A stretch of DNA of 64,000 nucleotides, taken from Paenibacillus sp. FSL K6-1096 (lineage in GTDB: Bacteria > Bacillota > Bacilli > Paenibacillales > Paenibacillaceae). Made by a program: the position numbers and the translations under genes. The notes under the pieces were generated by a model. That model made no database searches and had not been told where the DNA came from. It saw nothing but the letters and a program-made list of their open reading frames with translations. The stretch is taken from NCBI RefSeq assembly GCF_037977055.1, contig NZ_CP150274.1, positions 4,464,001 to 4,528,000 on the forward strand. The letters are read 5' to 3'. The number at the start of each line of letters is the position of its first letter. Positions within the stretch are counted from its first letter, which is position 1. Below, piece after piece: positions 34,041-43,251 of this stretch.

Positions 34041-35006
34041 ATGCCCAAAAAAGACAATCTTCTAGCCATCCTATGGATGCTGAATACCGGCGCTAAGCTG
34101 ACAGCGGGGCAGATCGCCGAACGGCTGGAGCTTAATATCCGCACCGTGTACCGTTATATCGATGCCCTCTGTGCCAGCGGGGTGCCGATCATCGCCGACT
34201 CCGGCCATAACGGCGGGTATCGCCTGCTGAATCATTTCATTAAGGCCCCGCTGCTGTTCGAGCTGGAAGAGAAGAAGGCGCTGCTGCATGCCGCCCAGTT
34301 CGCCAAGGATGCCGGATACCCGGGGAGCGAAGCGCTAGACCATGCCGCTTCCAAGCTGAGAATGTACTCCAGCCCGGAGCAGGAGCATACGTTAAGCCGC
34401 CAGTTACCCGGATTCGAGGCGATTCAGCGCAAAGTCCCGCCTGCGGTTCAGCCCGTGCTCGCAGCATTGGAGCAGGCGATAGCGGGAGAATATCCGGTGG
34501 AGATTGATTACCGCACCGGACGGGAGGAGCAGGCAAAGCGCAGAGTCATTGACCCGTACGGCATGGTGTACTGGAACAGCAAATGGTACACTGTGGGCTT
34601 GTGCCACCTGAAGCAGGAGATCCGCAGCTTCCGGACCGACCGGATGCTCACCATCCAGCCGTCCCCGGGACACTTCAAACGCCCCGAAGCCTTCTCGGCC
34701 CGCGACTTCTTCCTGGAGAAGCTGCTGCCAGATCCGGCGGGCAAGGAGACGTTAACGACCGTAGTCATCGAAGGCCGGGCCGAGGCCCTGGACGATCTCT
34801 GTCTCCATTGGTATCTCGGTCACCATCTCAAGGAGCGAACCCCCGGCCAGGCCATATTTCTACTTGAAGACGAGGCGGTGCAGCACTTCATCCCGCATTT
34901 CCTCCTCTCCTACGGAAAGTCCGTCCGAATCCTTGAGCCGCAGAGCCTCAAAGAGCGGGCTGCTGCAATTGCAGCGGATTTGGCGGAGTATTACCGGGGG
35001 GAATGA
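34041..35006 (+). CDS. HTH-11/WYL-domain transcriptional regulator
   Basis: A 321-residue regulator with an N-terminal DeoR-like helix-turn-helix (LTAGQIAERLELNIRTVYRYIDAL, residues about 19-42), GGYRLL wing, and a WYL domain (VIDPYGMVYWNSKWYTVGLC, about 175-195; the WYL ligand-binding beta-barrel) plus a C-terminal WCX-type extension. WYL proteins sense nucleotides or single-stranded nucleic acid in DNA-damage and defence settings but most Firmicute copies are uncharacterised. ATG 34041 has GAGG at correct spacing; an ATG five codons earlier is possible. Its targets are unclear. Confidence 0.85.
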   Translation: MPKKDNLLAILWMLNTGAKLTAGQIAERLELNIRTVYRYIDALCASGVPIIADSGHNGGYRLLNHFIKAPLLFELEEKKALLHAAQFAKDAGYPGSEALDHAASKLRMYSSPEQEHTLSRQLPGFEAIQRKVPPAVQPVLAALEQAIAGEYPVEIDYRTGREEQAKRRVIDPYGMVYWNSKWYTVGLCHLKQEIRSFRTDRMLTIQPSPGHFKRPEAFSARDFFLEKLLPDPAGKETLTTVVIEGRAEALDDLCLHWYLGHHLKERTPGQAIFLLEDEAVQHFIPHFLLSYGKSVRILEPQSLKERAAAIAADLAEYYRGE

Positions 35007-35030
35007 ACAATTAAGGAGGTTAAAGCTTAT

Positions 35031-35531
35031 ATGCGTAGAGGGAAGGGTTTATTGATACTGAGAATAATATTTGTAGTCCTTCCTATCGTCCTATTGCTCC
35101 AAAATCATGGAACCACCATTCGCATCTGGCTCCATCCTGCAACCACAACGATAGGGCAGGTAGCCCCCGTCTTGCCTGACAAGGAGATCACCGCACTTAC
35201 TTTCATTCCTGGAAATGACGCAGAAAGCGAATTCAGGATAACCAGCGATGATGATCTTAATGATCTCATAACCCGGATCTCCAGCCTGCAAATCAAGGAA
35301 AAGACTAAAAGTGACCAAAAAGGAATGGACCAGTCTGACTCCATATATTTAGACGTCCAGGGCAGCTTAAGAGTGACTCTGAATGTCTCCGAAGATAAGA
35401 AGGAGCTGCTTCTGCTGAAAATTAGCAAGGATAACACCACCAGCCGCTGGTATGCTGTCCTTAACCAGGAGGAGATGGAGCAGATCTTGAGCTTGATTAG
35501 GGAGAAGAGGACAAACAGAGAAGGAAGGTGA
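35031..35531 (+). CDS. Membrane-anchored hypothetical protein
   Basis: A 166-residue protein: short basic N-terminus, one hydrophobic segment (about residues 8-24, LRIIFVVLPIVLLLQ) and an extracytoplasmic domain of alternating strands (EITALTFIP, FRITSDDDLNDLITRISSLQI, LRVTLNV). In size and layout it resembles the protein at 62453 (N-terminal anchor, then a domain scoring residues in a DExxINxL context), perhaps the same DUF5301-like type. GTTAAAGC/AAGGAGG is before the start. It ends eight bases before the next gene; both may be co-transcribed. Confidence 0.6.
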   Translation: MRRGKGLLILRIIFVVLPIVLLLQNHGTTIRIWLHPATTTIGQVAPVLPDKEITALTFIPGNDAESEFRITSDDDLNDLITRISSLQIKEKTKSDQKGMDQSDSIYLDVQGSLRVTLNVSEDKKELLLLKISKDNTTSRWYAVLNQEEMEQILSLIREKRTNREGR

Positions 35532-35538
35532 TGACCGG

Positions 35539-35841
35539 ATGGACACTCATAACTGTAATCTGAATATCTGGGCTCATCTGCCGGATGAGAGTTGGACGAA
35601 AGTAGCTGCTCTCTATCAGGCCATGCCTGGTTGGGTGGGCTATACCGACGGAATTCCTTATTGGTTCGGGCAGGAGACGGATGAGATGTTCATCACGGCC
35701 TCCGTTGAACCGAGCGGCTTGTCATTCTATGCCCAGATGGAGCAGAGCAAGTGGGATGCGTGGATCGGAAGGTTCAAGGCGGAAGCGACGAGGGCGTTGG
35801 GGTTTGCGGTCGGGGAGCCGGAGGATGGAGATTATAATTAA
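35539..35841 (+). CDS. Small hypothetical protein
   Basis: A 100-residue tryptophan-rich soluble protein (NIWAHLPDESWTKV, MPGWVGYTDGIPYWFG) without signal or membrane segment. GAAGGTGATGACCGG precedes the ATG. I do not recognise the family; such small WxG-rich proteins next to unrelated genes are common in Bacillales. Confidence 0.6.
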   Translation: MDTHNCNLNIWAHLPDESWTKVAALYQAMPGWVGYTDGIPYWFGQETDEMFITASVEPSGLSFYAQMEQSKWDAWIGRFKAEATRALGFAVGEPEDGDYN

Positions 35842-35887
35842 TCGACTTATGATAATAGATGCTGTAGAGAACGTTCCGGCGTTCCTC

Positions 35888-35922
35888 AGGCTGTCGGGAA
35901 TTTCTCGGCAGCCTTCTTTATG
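35888..35922 (+). terminator. Terminator, upstream member of a duplicated pair
   Basis: AGGCTGTCGGGA and TCTCGGCAGCCT form a stem with two G-U pairs, then TCTTTAT. About 36 of 41 bases are the same as the terminator at 44891, which closes the operon that starts here. Confidence 0.7.
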
Positions 35923-36048
35923 TGATTACGGCAACGTCCAAAAAAAAGAAACCATACGTAAAATATGAGACCTTATGCCGAATTTGAGCTTGCTCTACAA
36001 TGAGATTACAGCTGGAGTTAAACAAATGAATCAGGGGGATGTGATGGG

Positions 36049-37005
36049 ATGAAGGCGGGAGTGGAGGCTGTAACGGCCCCCGGTATACAACAGAAAAAAC
36101 GGGGAATCCTGCGCAGAATGTATAGACAACGTTATCTGCAGATCATGGCCTTGCTTGGTGTGGCGTGGATGATCGTATTCAACTATGTACCTATGTATGG
36201 AATTGTCATCGCTTTCAAAAATTACGACATTATCGGTTCAATAGCAAATGCGCCTTGGGCGGGACTGGAGCATTTCCGGGAGTTCTTTGAAGATGAGAAT
36301 CTGGGATATGTGATCAAGAATACACTGGGCATCAGTGTGCTGCGTCTATTGATCGGGTTTCCGCTGCCGATTCTATTCGCCATTCTGCTTAACGAGATGC
36401 GGTCCATCCGCTTCCAAAAAAGTGTTCAGACCATTTCGTATTTGCCGTATTTCCTGTCCTGGGTTATTCTCGGCGGAATATTGACGACCTGGCTGGCGGA
36501 TGTAGGCATTATTAACCAACTGCTGATGAAGCTGCATCTGATTCAAGAGCCGGTCAGCTTCCTTGCCGAGCCGAAGTATTTCTGGGGCATTGCTGTGACC
36601 TCCAGCATTTGGAAGGAGTTGGGATGGTCAGCGATCATCTATCTTGCGGCGATCTCCGGGATTTCACCCGAGCTGTATGAAGCTGCCAAGATCGACGGGG
36701 CCGGACGCCTCCAGCGCATCCGGAATATTACGCTTCCTTCCATCGCCGGAACAGTGTCCATTCTGTTCATTCTGACCGTCAGCGGCATACTTAACTCTAA
36801 TTTTGATCAGATCATGGTCCTTCGTAATTCACTCAATGAAAGTGCGAGTAGTGTCATCGACATTTATATTTACCAGACCGGTCTGCAGAACGCCCGATTC
36901 TCTTACTCTACAGCGGTAAGTCTGGTCAAGTCGGTCATTGCGCTTGTACTGCTGCTGATAAGCAACAGCGTCACCAAGCGGATCAACAACACGTCGCTGT
37001 TCTAA
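36049..37005 (+). CDS. ABC sugar transporter permease (LplB type)
   Basis: A 318-residue inner-membrane permease with six helices and the EAA loop YEAAKIDGAGRLQRIRNITLP that docks with the shared ATPase. The N-terminus IMALLGVAWMIVFNYVPMYG and FKNYD are typical of the LplB/YtcP-type permeases that carry oligosaccharides or modified uronides. It is the first gene of an operon of six, with the second permease, a binding lipoprotein, a YesM/YesN-type sensor pair and a GH3 enzyme. No ATPase is encoded here, as usual for this class, which uses a common MsmX-like ATPase. Confidence 0.92.
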   Translation: MKAGVEAVTAPGIQQKKRGILRRMYRQRYLQIMALLGVAWMIVFNYVPMYGIVIAFKNYDIIGSIANAPWAGLEHFREFFEDENLGYVIKNTLGISVLRLLIGFPLPILFAILLNEMRSIRFQKSVQTISYLPYFLSWVILGGILTTWLADVGIINQLLMKLHLIQEPVSFLAEPKYFWGIAVTSSIWKELGWSAIIYLAAISGISPELYEAAKIDGAGRLQRIRNITLPSIAGTVSILFILTVSGILNSNFDQIMVLRNSLNESASSVIDIYIYQTGLQNARFSYSTAVSLVKSVIALVLLLISNSVTKRINNTSLF

Positions 37006-37029
37006 TCAAGCAAGGAGGGAGATTCACCC

Positions 37030-37917
37030 ATGTTCCGATTGAAACGAAGAACAGGAGCCGAAATGGCCTTTGATCTGTTCAACAATCTGCTTATGCTGCT
37101 TATCTGCTTTGTCACCCTGTATCCCGTATGGTATGTACTGGTCAATTCCTTCAACGAGGGCATGGATGCGATGCTGGGCAATATTTATTGGTGGCCCAGA
37201 GTGTTCAGTCTCGACAACTACAAGGCTGTGTTCAACAATAATGGCATTATGCTGGCGATGGGGGTCACCGTGGCCAAGACCGTAGTGGGTACGGTCATTC
37301 ACGTCTTCTTCACGGCAATGGTTGCTTACGCCTTGTCCCGTCAGGAACTGATCGGGCGCAAATGGTACATGATTATGGGAACGGTCACGCTTTTCTTTGG
37401 AGGCGGTCTCATTCCAACCTATCTGCTGATCCGTGATCTGGGACTGCTGGACAGCTTCTGGGTGTATATTCTTCCGGCGGCGTTCAGCTTCTATGATCTG
37501 ATCATCTTCATGTCCTTTTTCCGGGAGATTCCCAAGGGGCTTGAGGAAGCGGCCGAAATTGACGGTGCGAATGAGCTTCGGATTTTCCTGCAGATTATCA
37601 TTCCCATATCCATGCCGGTTATTGCTACGATCGCCTTGTTCCACGGCGTGTATCAATGGAATGATTATTTTGCCGGTGTGATCTATATCAACAACTCCGA
37701 TCTGCAGCCGATCCAGACTTACTTGTACCGGGTCGTGGCGGAATCGAGCTCCAACCAGATGGTTTCTGCGATGGCCGGCAATATACAGAAGTCAGTGACT
37801 TCCCAATCGGTCAAGCTGGCGACGATGGTGGTTACAACCGTTCCGATTATCATCGTGTATCCGTTCCTGCAGAAGTATTTCGTCAAGGGAATGATGATTG
37901 GTTCGATTAAAGGTTAA
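37030..37917 (+). CDS. ABC sugar transporter permease (YtcP type)
   Basis: A 295-residue partner permease, six helices, with the EAA loop EEAAEIDGANELRIFLQI. The N-terminal FNLLMLLICFVTLYPVWYVLVNSFNEG (within residues 15-45) and C-terminal FVKGMMIGSIKG are the common form of the YtcP/CUT1 group paired with LplB. Twenty-four bases separate it from the first permease, with AAGGAGGGA before the ATG. It forms the channel with the protein encoded at 36049 and receives substrate from the lipoprotein encoded next. Confidence 0.92.
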   Translation: MFRLKRRTGAEMAFDLFNNLLMLLICFVTLYPVWYVLVNSFNEGMDAMLGNIYWWPRVFSLDNYKAVFNNNGIMLAMGVTVAKTVVGTVIHVFFTAMVAYALSRQELIGRKWYMIMGTVTLFFGGGLIPTYLLIRDLGLLDSFWVYILPAAFSFYDLIIFMSFFREIPKGLEEAAEIDGANELRIFLQIIIPISMPVIATIALFHGVYQWNDYFAGVIYINNSDLQPIQTYLYRVVAESSSNQMVSAMAGNIQKSVTSQSVKLATMVVTTVPIIIVYPFLQKYFVKGMMIGSIKG

Positions 37918-37950
37918 GCTAATACAATAGATGAAAAGGGGAATTCATTC

Positions 37951-39615
37951 ATGGTTAAATCGGCTAAATGGCTGTCATCTCTCACAGCATTGGCACTTAC
38001 TGTTGGCCTGACTGCATGTGGAAGCGGTGCGGATAACAAGGGAGATGCTGCGAAATCCGGCAATGACAATCCGGCACCCTCCAGTAATACGCAGGTAGTT
38101 AACGCGGATGAGCCGGGCTGGAAGAGCTGGGCAGAGCCCATTACCTTCGACTGGTATCTTAATTACTCCTGGTTTGCCGACAAATGGGGTGTAGACAAGA
38201 CAACCCAATACATTACGAAGAAAACCGGCGTGAATATTAACTTCATTGTTCCAGCCGGGAATGAGAATGAGAAGCTGAATACGATGATCGCGTCCAACAA
38301 TCTGCCTGACTTCATCACGCTGGACTGGAATTCGGACTCGATTGATAAAATGATTCAAGGCGGCCTCGTGCTGCCGTTGAATGAGCTGGCAGAGCAATAC
38401 GATCCGTATTTCTTCAAGACTGCGGATCCGGACAAGCTGAAGTGGTACACGGAGAAAGACGGGAATGTCTACGGCTATCCGAATCAGTCCAGCTCTCCGT
38501 CCGATTTCAAGAAGTACGGCGACAACTTCAATTCTGTGAACACGTTCCTTGTGCGCAAGGATATCTATGAAGCGATCGGCAAGCCGGATATGAGAACACC
38601 GGAAGGCTTCTTGAACGCCCTCAAGGCTGCCAAGGAGAAATTCCCGGAGGTGGATGGACAGCCGCTCATTCCGTTTGGTACACAGGAGTTTACAGATACA
38701 GGCAATGGTTCGTTCGGAACCAACCTGATGGATTTCCTGGCCATTCCGTATGAACAAGACGGCAAGCTGTATGACCGCTCAACCGATCCGGAGTATATCC
38801 GCTGGCTGAAAACATTCCGCGAGGCCAACGAGCAGGGTCTGATTGCCAAGGACATCTTCATTGACAAGCGTCCGCAAATGGAAGAGAAGATCACGCAAGG
38901 CCGTTATTTTGCCATGATGTTCCCGCGTTCCGATCTGCAGAACCAGAACATTACCCGGTATCAGCAGGACCCGAATTCCGTATATATTGCTGTTGACGGA
39001 CCGGCAAATTCCAAGCTGGATCAGCCGAAGCTGAGCGGACCATCCATTGCGGGCTGGACGCTGACCCTAATCTCCAAGAACGTGAAGGACAAGGAGAGAG
39101 CGATCCGGTTCTTAACGTATCTCATCAGTGAAGAAGGCAACAAGGATCTCTTCTTTGGCGAGAAGGGCGTTACGTATGATACGATTGACGGGAAAGACCA
39201 ATTCCTGCCGGAAGTGCTGGATATGTATAACAATGACCGTTCCTCTTTTGCCAAAACCTACGGTGCTTCCTATACATTCTGGATGATGATGGACCCTGCG
39301 CTCAGCCTGCAATGGGCTCCTGCTTCGGTGGAACCGGCTAAGCAGCCAGAGGACTGGACCCGCGGCAAAGTGGTTGACAATTCCATCTATGCGAATCTTG
39401 ATCCGGCGGCCTCTTCTCCGGAAGGGATTGAACTCGGCAGAGTGAACACTCAATGGGGCAAGACGCTGCCCAAGCTGATTCTGGCCGGTTCGGAGGCTGA
39501 TTTCGATGCCGCGTGGAACGAGTTCCAGCAATACCGCAAGGAACATGATCTGGATAAAATCCAGGCCTTCCAGCAAGCTGCGTTTGAACAGAACGCTGCC
39601 AAGCTCGGAAAATAA
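37951..39615 (+). CDS. Extracellular solute-binding lipoprotein (LipO/family 1 type)
   Basis: A 554-residue binding protein: lipoprotein signal with lipobox LTAC (cysteine near residue 24), a serine/asparagine-rich tether, then a large periplasmic-binding-type fold. Its size (over 500 residues) is that of the LplA/LipO partners of LplB/YtcP permeases. WYLNYSWFADKWG and TGVNINFIVPAGNENEKLNTMI are common to this family. It would capture an oligosaccharide at the outer face of the membrane. Ligand not readable; the GH3 enzyme at the end of the operon suggests a beta-linked N-acetylhexosaminide or glucoside. Confidence 0.9.
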   Translation: MVKSAKWLSSLTALALTVGLTACGSGADNKGDAAKSGNDNPAPSSNTQVVNADEPGWKSWAEPITFDWYLNYSWFADKWGVDKTTQYITKKTGVNINFIVPAGNENEKLNTMIASNNLPDFITLDWNSDSIDKMIQGGLVLPLNELAEQYDPYFFKTADPDKLKWYTEKDGNVYGYPNQSSSPSDFKKYGDNFNSVNTFLVRKDIYEAIGKPDMRTPEGFLNALKAAKEKFPEVDGQPLIPFGTQEFTDTGNGSFGTNLMDFLAIPYEQDGKLYDRSTDPEYIRWLKTFREANEQGLIAKDIFIDKRPQMEEKITQGRYFAMMFPRSDLQNQNITRYQQDPNSVYIAVDGPANSKLDQPKLSGPSIAGWTLTLISKNVKDKERAIRFLTYLISEEGNKDLFFGEKGVTYDTIDGKDQFLPEVLDMYNNDRSSFAKTYGASYTFWMMMDPALSLQWAPASVEPAKQPEDWTRGKVVDNSIYANLDPAASSPEGIELGRVNTQWGKTLPKLILAGSEADFDAAWNEFQQYRKEHDLDKIQAFQQAAFEQNAAKLGK

Positions 39616-39742
39616 CAGACCTTAAGCGAATAGGATAGCCTATGCCTGGGGCAGATCGGACGCATAGCGCCGGCTCCCCGGGTTTCGTCATGTCCGGTTC
39701 CGCTTAGAGCTGTACACTACTTGAGAAGCGGGGTGATGATTA

Positions 39743-41662
39743 ATGAGAACGTATGCAATCGGCATGCTCCGGTCTTTCAGCGGCCACATCGGAAGACTGT
39801 CCATTCAGGCTAAGCTGATTCTGACCTACATTCTCGTTATTCTGATCCCGACTACGGTATTCTCCGGCTACATTCTTGATGCCAACTATCAGAACAGTAT
39901 TACGAGCATTATAAATAAGAATGAGTATTTCCTGAATACGGAGAAGAACAATATTCTCAATCATATGAAGACGATGGAGCTTACTTCGCAGCTTGCGCAG
40001 TCCGACAAGGAAGTGCTGGACTATCTGCTCAGCAACCGGGATTTCACAGCGGAAGAATTGATTAATTTCAATACTCATTCGTACCATAACCTGCAGTACA
40101 TCATGTACAACAATCCTAACATCAGCAATCTGCGTTTCTTTACCGGCAATAAGTATGCCCGTGAGATCTGGCCGATTATTTATAACGAGCAGCGCATCGC
40201 TGGTGAAGACTGGGTGAAGCGGTTCTATGCGCAGCCGGAGGCGTCATGGTGGACAATCTACCGGGGGCCAGAGGAATTGCGCAGCAGTGTGGAAGGGGAA
40301 CGCCAGAATCAATTGAATTTTGCCAGTCTGATCCGGGAGATCAAATACCCGCTCGATCAGCATTTGGCACTGCTGCAGGTCAATATGCGGCTGGATGTAT
40401 TCTTCTCGAATATTTACAGCAATCTGCAGGAGGCTTCTACGCAGGTGCTTGCGATTGACCGCAGCTCGCAGCTGTATTATAACGAGAGCTCTGCCTTTTA
40501 CGATAAAATAGCTCCGGAAGACATTCAGCGCCAGGTGGCACTGAACGCCCGGGGAAGCGAAGGGAATTTCCGGTTTACCCATGAAGGTATTCCGTATTTG
40601 TGTGTCTATACCGGCATCGAGAGGCTGGATAGCAGGCTGCTGAGCGTGGTGTCGCTGGAATCGTCCTACAATGATATGAATGTAACCCGTCTGGCCATCG
40701 GCGGGGCGACTCTGATGCTGGTACTGATTCTCTCACTGATTACGTATAAGCTGCTGTCTGTGATCTTGAAGCGGCTGCATCTGCTGCGCGATTCCATGAA
40801 GAAGGTCCGCCAGGGTGATTTCAATGTGGAGATCCCTCAGCTTGGCGGCGATGAGGTGGGCGAGCTCGGTAATCACATCCGCCAGATGCTGAGTAAGATC
40901 AATGAGCTGATTGCAGAAGCCGTCAACAAGCAGGCCTCGGCGCAGGAGGCGGAGCTGAATTCCCTCAAGAACCAGATCGATGCCCATTTCCTGTACAATA
41001 CGCTGGAGAATCTGAAGATGCTGGCGGAAATCGAGGGACAGCTGGTCATTTCAGATACATTAACCTCCCTTGGGGCGATGCTGCGCTATAATCTGCACTG
41101 GACGACACACGATGTACGGTTGTACGAAGAGATCCAGCATATTCAGAATTATATGGCGGTGATGAATGTCCGTTACAGCGGCAGACTGGAGCTGCGCCTT
41201 GACGTTCCGCAGCAATACCGTCAGCAGGAGATTCTGAAGATGTCGCTGCAGCCGATCGTGGAGAATGCGCTTAAGTACGGAATGAACGGCCCCGGCTTGC
41301 GCAGACGCGGATTGATAATCGTGATTCATGCCTACGAGCAGGACGGGTTCATGTATATAGAAATCCGGGATAACGGGGCCGGGATCTCCGCTGAACGCCT
41401 GGATAACCTTAATCGGGCTCTTCAGCTGGAGCCGGCTGCTCTGGTTAAGGACTCGCCTCTTGTTAACGGAAGCGGGTCGGGCAGGGGAGCCTCTGCATTT
41501 GATGCTTCGGGAAGCGGCATCGGGCTGCGAAATGTTCATTTGCGCATCCAGCTGCATTACGGTAAGGACAGCGGATTATGGCTGGACAGTGTGGAAGGGG
41601 AGTATACCAAGGTGACCCTTAGGGTTCCTTATTTGATTCTTTCAGGAGGACTGGCGGAATGA
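39743..41662 (+). CDS. YesM-type sensor histidine kinase
   Basis: A 639-residue kinase with two membrane helices (about residues 20-40 and 318-340) enclosing a large extracellular sensor domain, a HAMP segment (LHLLRDSMKKVRQGDFNVEI), a His-kinase domain with IDAHFLYNTLENLK (the usual INPHFLYNTL has P here changed to A) and a HATPase domain (IVENALKYGMNG, DNGAGISAERL, GSGIGLRNVHLR). It probably reports the presence of the sugar carried by the neighbouring transporter. Its stop overlaps the response regulator start by ATGA. Confidence 0.9.
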   Translation: MRTYAIGMLRSFSGHIGRLSIQAKLILTYILVILIPTTVFSGYILDANYQNSITSIINKNEYFLNTEKNNILNHMKTMELTSQLAQSDKEVLDYLLSNRDFTAEELINFNTHSYHNLQYIMYNNPNISNLRFFTGNKYAREIWPIIYNEQRIAGEDWVKRFYAQPEASWWTIYRGPEELRSSVEGERQNQLNFASLIREIKYPLDQHLALLQVNMRLDVFFSNIYSNLQEASTQVLAIDRSSQLYYNESSAFYDKIAPEDIQRQVALNARGSEGNFRFTHEGIPYLCVYTGIERLDSRLLSVVSLESSYNDMNVTRLAIGGATLMLVLILSLITYKLLSVILKRLHLLRDSMKKVRQGDFNVEIPQLGGDEVGELGNHIRQMLSKINELIAEAVNKQASAQEAELNSLKNQIDAHFLYNTLENLKMLAEIEGQLVISDTLTSLGAMLRYNLHWTTHDVRLYEEIQHIQNYMAVMNVRYSGRLELRLDVPQQYRQQEILKMSLQPIVENALKYGMNGPGLRRRGLIIVIHAYEQDGFMYIEIRDNGAGISAERLDNLNRALQLEPAALVKDSPLVNGSGSGRGASAFDASGSGIGLRNVHLRIQLHYGKDSGLWLDSVEGEYTKVTLRVPYLILSGGLAE

Positions 41663-43251
41663 CACGTAACGTGCTGATTGTAGATGACGAGGAGAATATC
41701 CGCCTTGGGATCCGGGTCATGCTGGAGCGGGAGTATCCTGGCGCGTACCGGTACTTCTCGGCTGAGGACGGGGAGGAGGCGCTGCAGCTGCTCAGCGAAG
41801 AATCCTTCGATATTATGATGACCGATATCCGGATGCCGGTCATGGACGGTATCACCTTGATTGAGCGTGTCCAGCAGCTTGAGCACCGGCCTGTTGTGGT
41901 CATTATCAGCGGCTATGATGATTTCGAATATGCGAAGCAGGCAATCCGCTACGAGGTCAGGGATTATCTATTGAAGCCGATTGTGCGCAGTGAGCTGTTC
42001 CAGACATTCTCGCGGCTGGAGCAGGCGCTGAAGCGGGAGCAGGAAATTGGCGGTATGCTGAGCAAGGCAACACAGAGAGAGCAGGATTACCAGCAAAATG
42101 AAATGTACTATATTCTGATGAATGCCGATATTGCAGGAGCAGAAGTAAGTGAACGGCTGAACCGGGCCGGCCTCCAGGAGCTTCAGGCCGGATATTTCAT
42201 CCTGCTTATTCAGGAGACAGGGGCTAACGGCAGAACGGACGGGGGCGGCGTGCTGTATTCGCGCATTCACGAATTTGTGCATACAGAGGAATATCACTTT
42301 CTGGACAAAGAGGGAAGATCGCTGGTCGTTATCCGTGACGGGCAGCGGCTGGTGGAGCTCGCGGAGTATCTTGGACAAGACCGGCTTGTGTCTTGTCAGA
42401 CGGGAATCAGTGAGTGTATGGTGCGGGCGGAGGACTTCAAGGCTGCTTATGCGCAGGCCTTGAAGGCGCTGCGGTATTTCTTCCTCACCTCCTCAACCGG
42501 CGTTATCCGCTACAGCCAGATCAAAGATAAGCCCAGAGACTTCGAGATTCCAACAGAGCAGATCGTTAAGATCGGCAATATGCTGGGTACTGGCCGTGAC
42601 CAGGAGATGAAGCTGCTGCTGTCGCAGGTGCTGGATTACCGGAGAATACTCCAATATGACATTTCATATATAGAGCAGATAAGCAGGCATATCAACGAGC
42701 GGATCTTCGACAAGGCATTTAATATCTATGGCAAGGAAGCGGCAGACATTATCAAAGTGTACCGCCAGATTGGGGATCTGTACAACTCTCCGCATTTCCA
42801 GGATTACTATCACGGGGTTGAGAATCTCCTGGACCGGATGAATGATTTCATCAAGGGAATCAAATCGGCTCATCTCAACCAGAAGGAGATGGAGGCAGCG
42901 CTTCAGTTCATTGAACAGAATTATGACCGCAGCGATTTCAATCTGACGATGGTGTCGAATCATGTCTCTTTCAATTACTCCTATTTCAGCTCGGCCTTCA
43001 AGGAATATACGGGGATGAGCTTCATTCAGTACATCAAGAAACTTAGACTGGCCAAGGCCAAGGAACTGCTGGAGATCAGCAATGATAAAGTATACGAGAT
43101 TAGCGCAAAGGTCGGCTTCGAGAATCCGAAGCACTTCAACAAGCTCTTCCGGGAAGCAGAGGGGATATCTCCACTGGAATACCGGATGGCAGCCGGCTTG
43201 AAGCAGAGCCCTAGTGTGCTCAGAAGCCCAAAGGAGGATCATCAGGAATGA
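41659..43251 (+). CDS. YesN-type response regulator with AraC output domain
   Basis: A 530-residue regulator: receiver domain (DDEEN acidic pocket, phosphorylated aspartate in MMTDIRMPVMDG, lysine in YLLKPI), a long linker domain, and a C-terminal AraC pair of helix-turn-helices (NLTMVSNHVSFNYSYFSSAF and VYEISAKVGFENPKHFNKLF). It pairs with the kinase encoded just before and likely activates the transporter-GH3 operon. Overlaps its neighbours by ATGA on both sides, so all three are translationally coupled. Confidence 0.92.
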   Translation: MTRNVLIVDDEENIRLGIRVMLEREYPGAYRYFSAEDGEEALQLLSEESFDIMMTDIRMPVMDGITLIERVQQLEHRPVVVIISGYDDFEYAKQAIRYEVRDYLLKPIVRSELFQTFSRLEQALKREQEIGGMLSKATQREQDYQQNEMYYILMNADIAGAEVSERLNRAGLQELQAGYFILLIQETGANGRTDGGGVLYSRIHEFVHTEEYHFLDKEGRSLVVIRDGQRLVELAEYLGQDRLVSCQTGISECMVRAEDFKAAYAQALKALRYFFLTSSTGVIRYSQIKDKPRDFEIPTEQIVKIGNMLGTGRDQEMKLLLSQVLDYRRILQYDISYIEQISRHINERIFDKAFNIYGKEAADIIKVYRQIGDLYNSPHFQDYYHGVENLLDRMNDFIKGIKSAHLNQKEMEAALQFIEQNYDRSDFNLTMVSNHVSFNYSYFSSAFKEYTGMSFIQYIKKLRLAKAKELLEISNDKVYEISAKVGFENPKHFNKLFREAEGISPLEYRMAAGLKQSPSVLRSPKEDHQE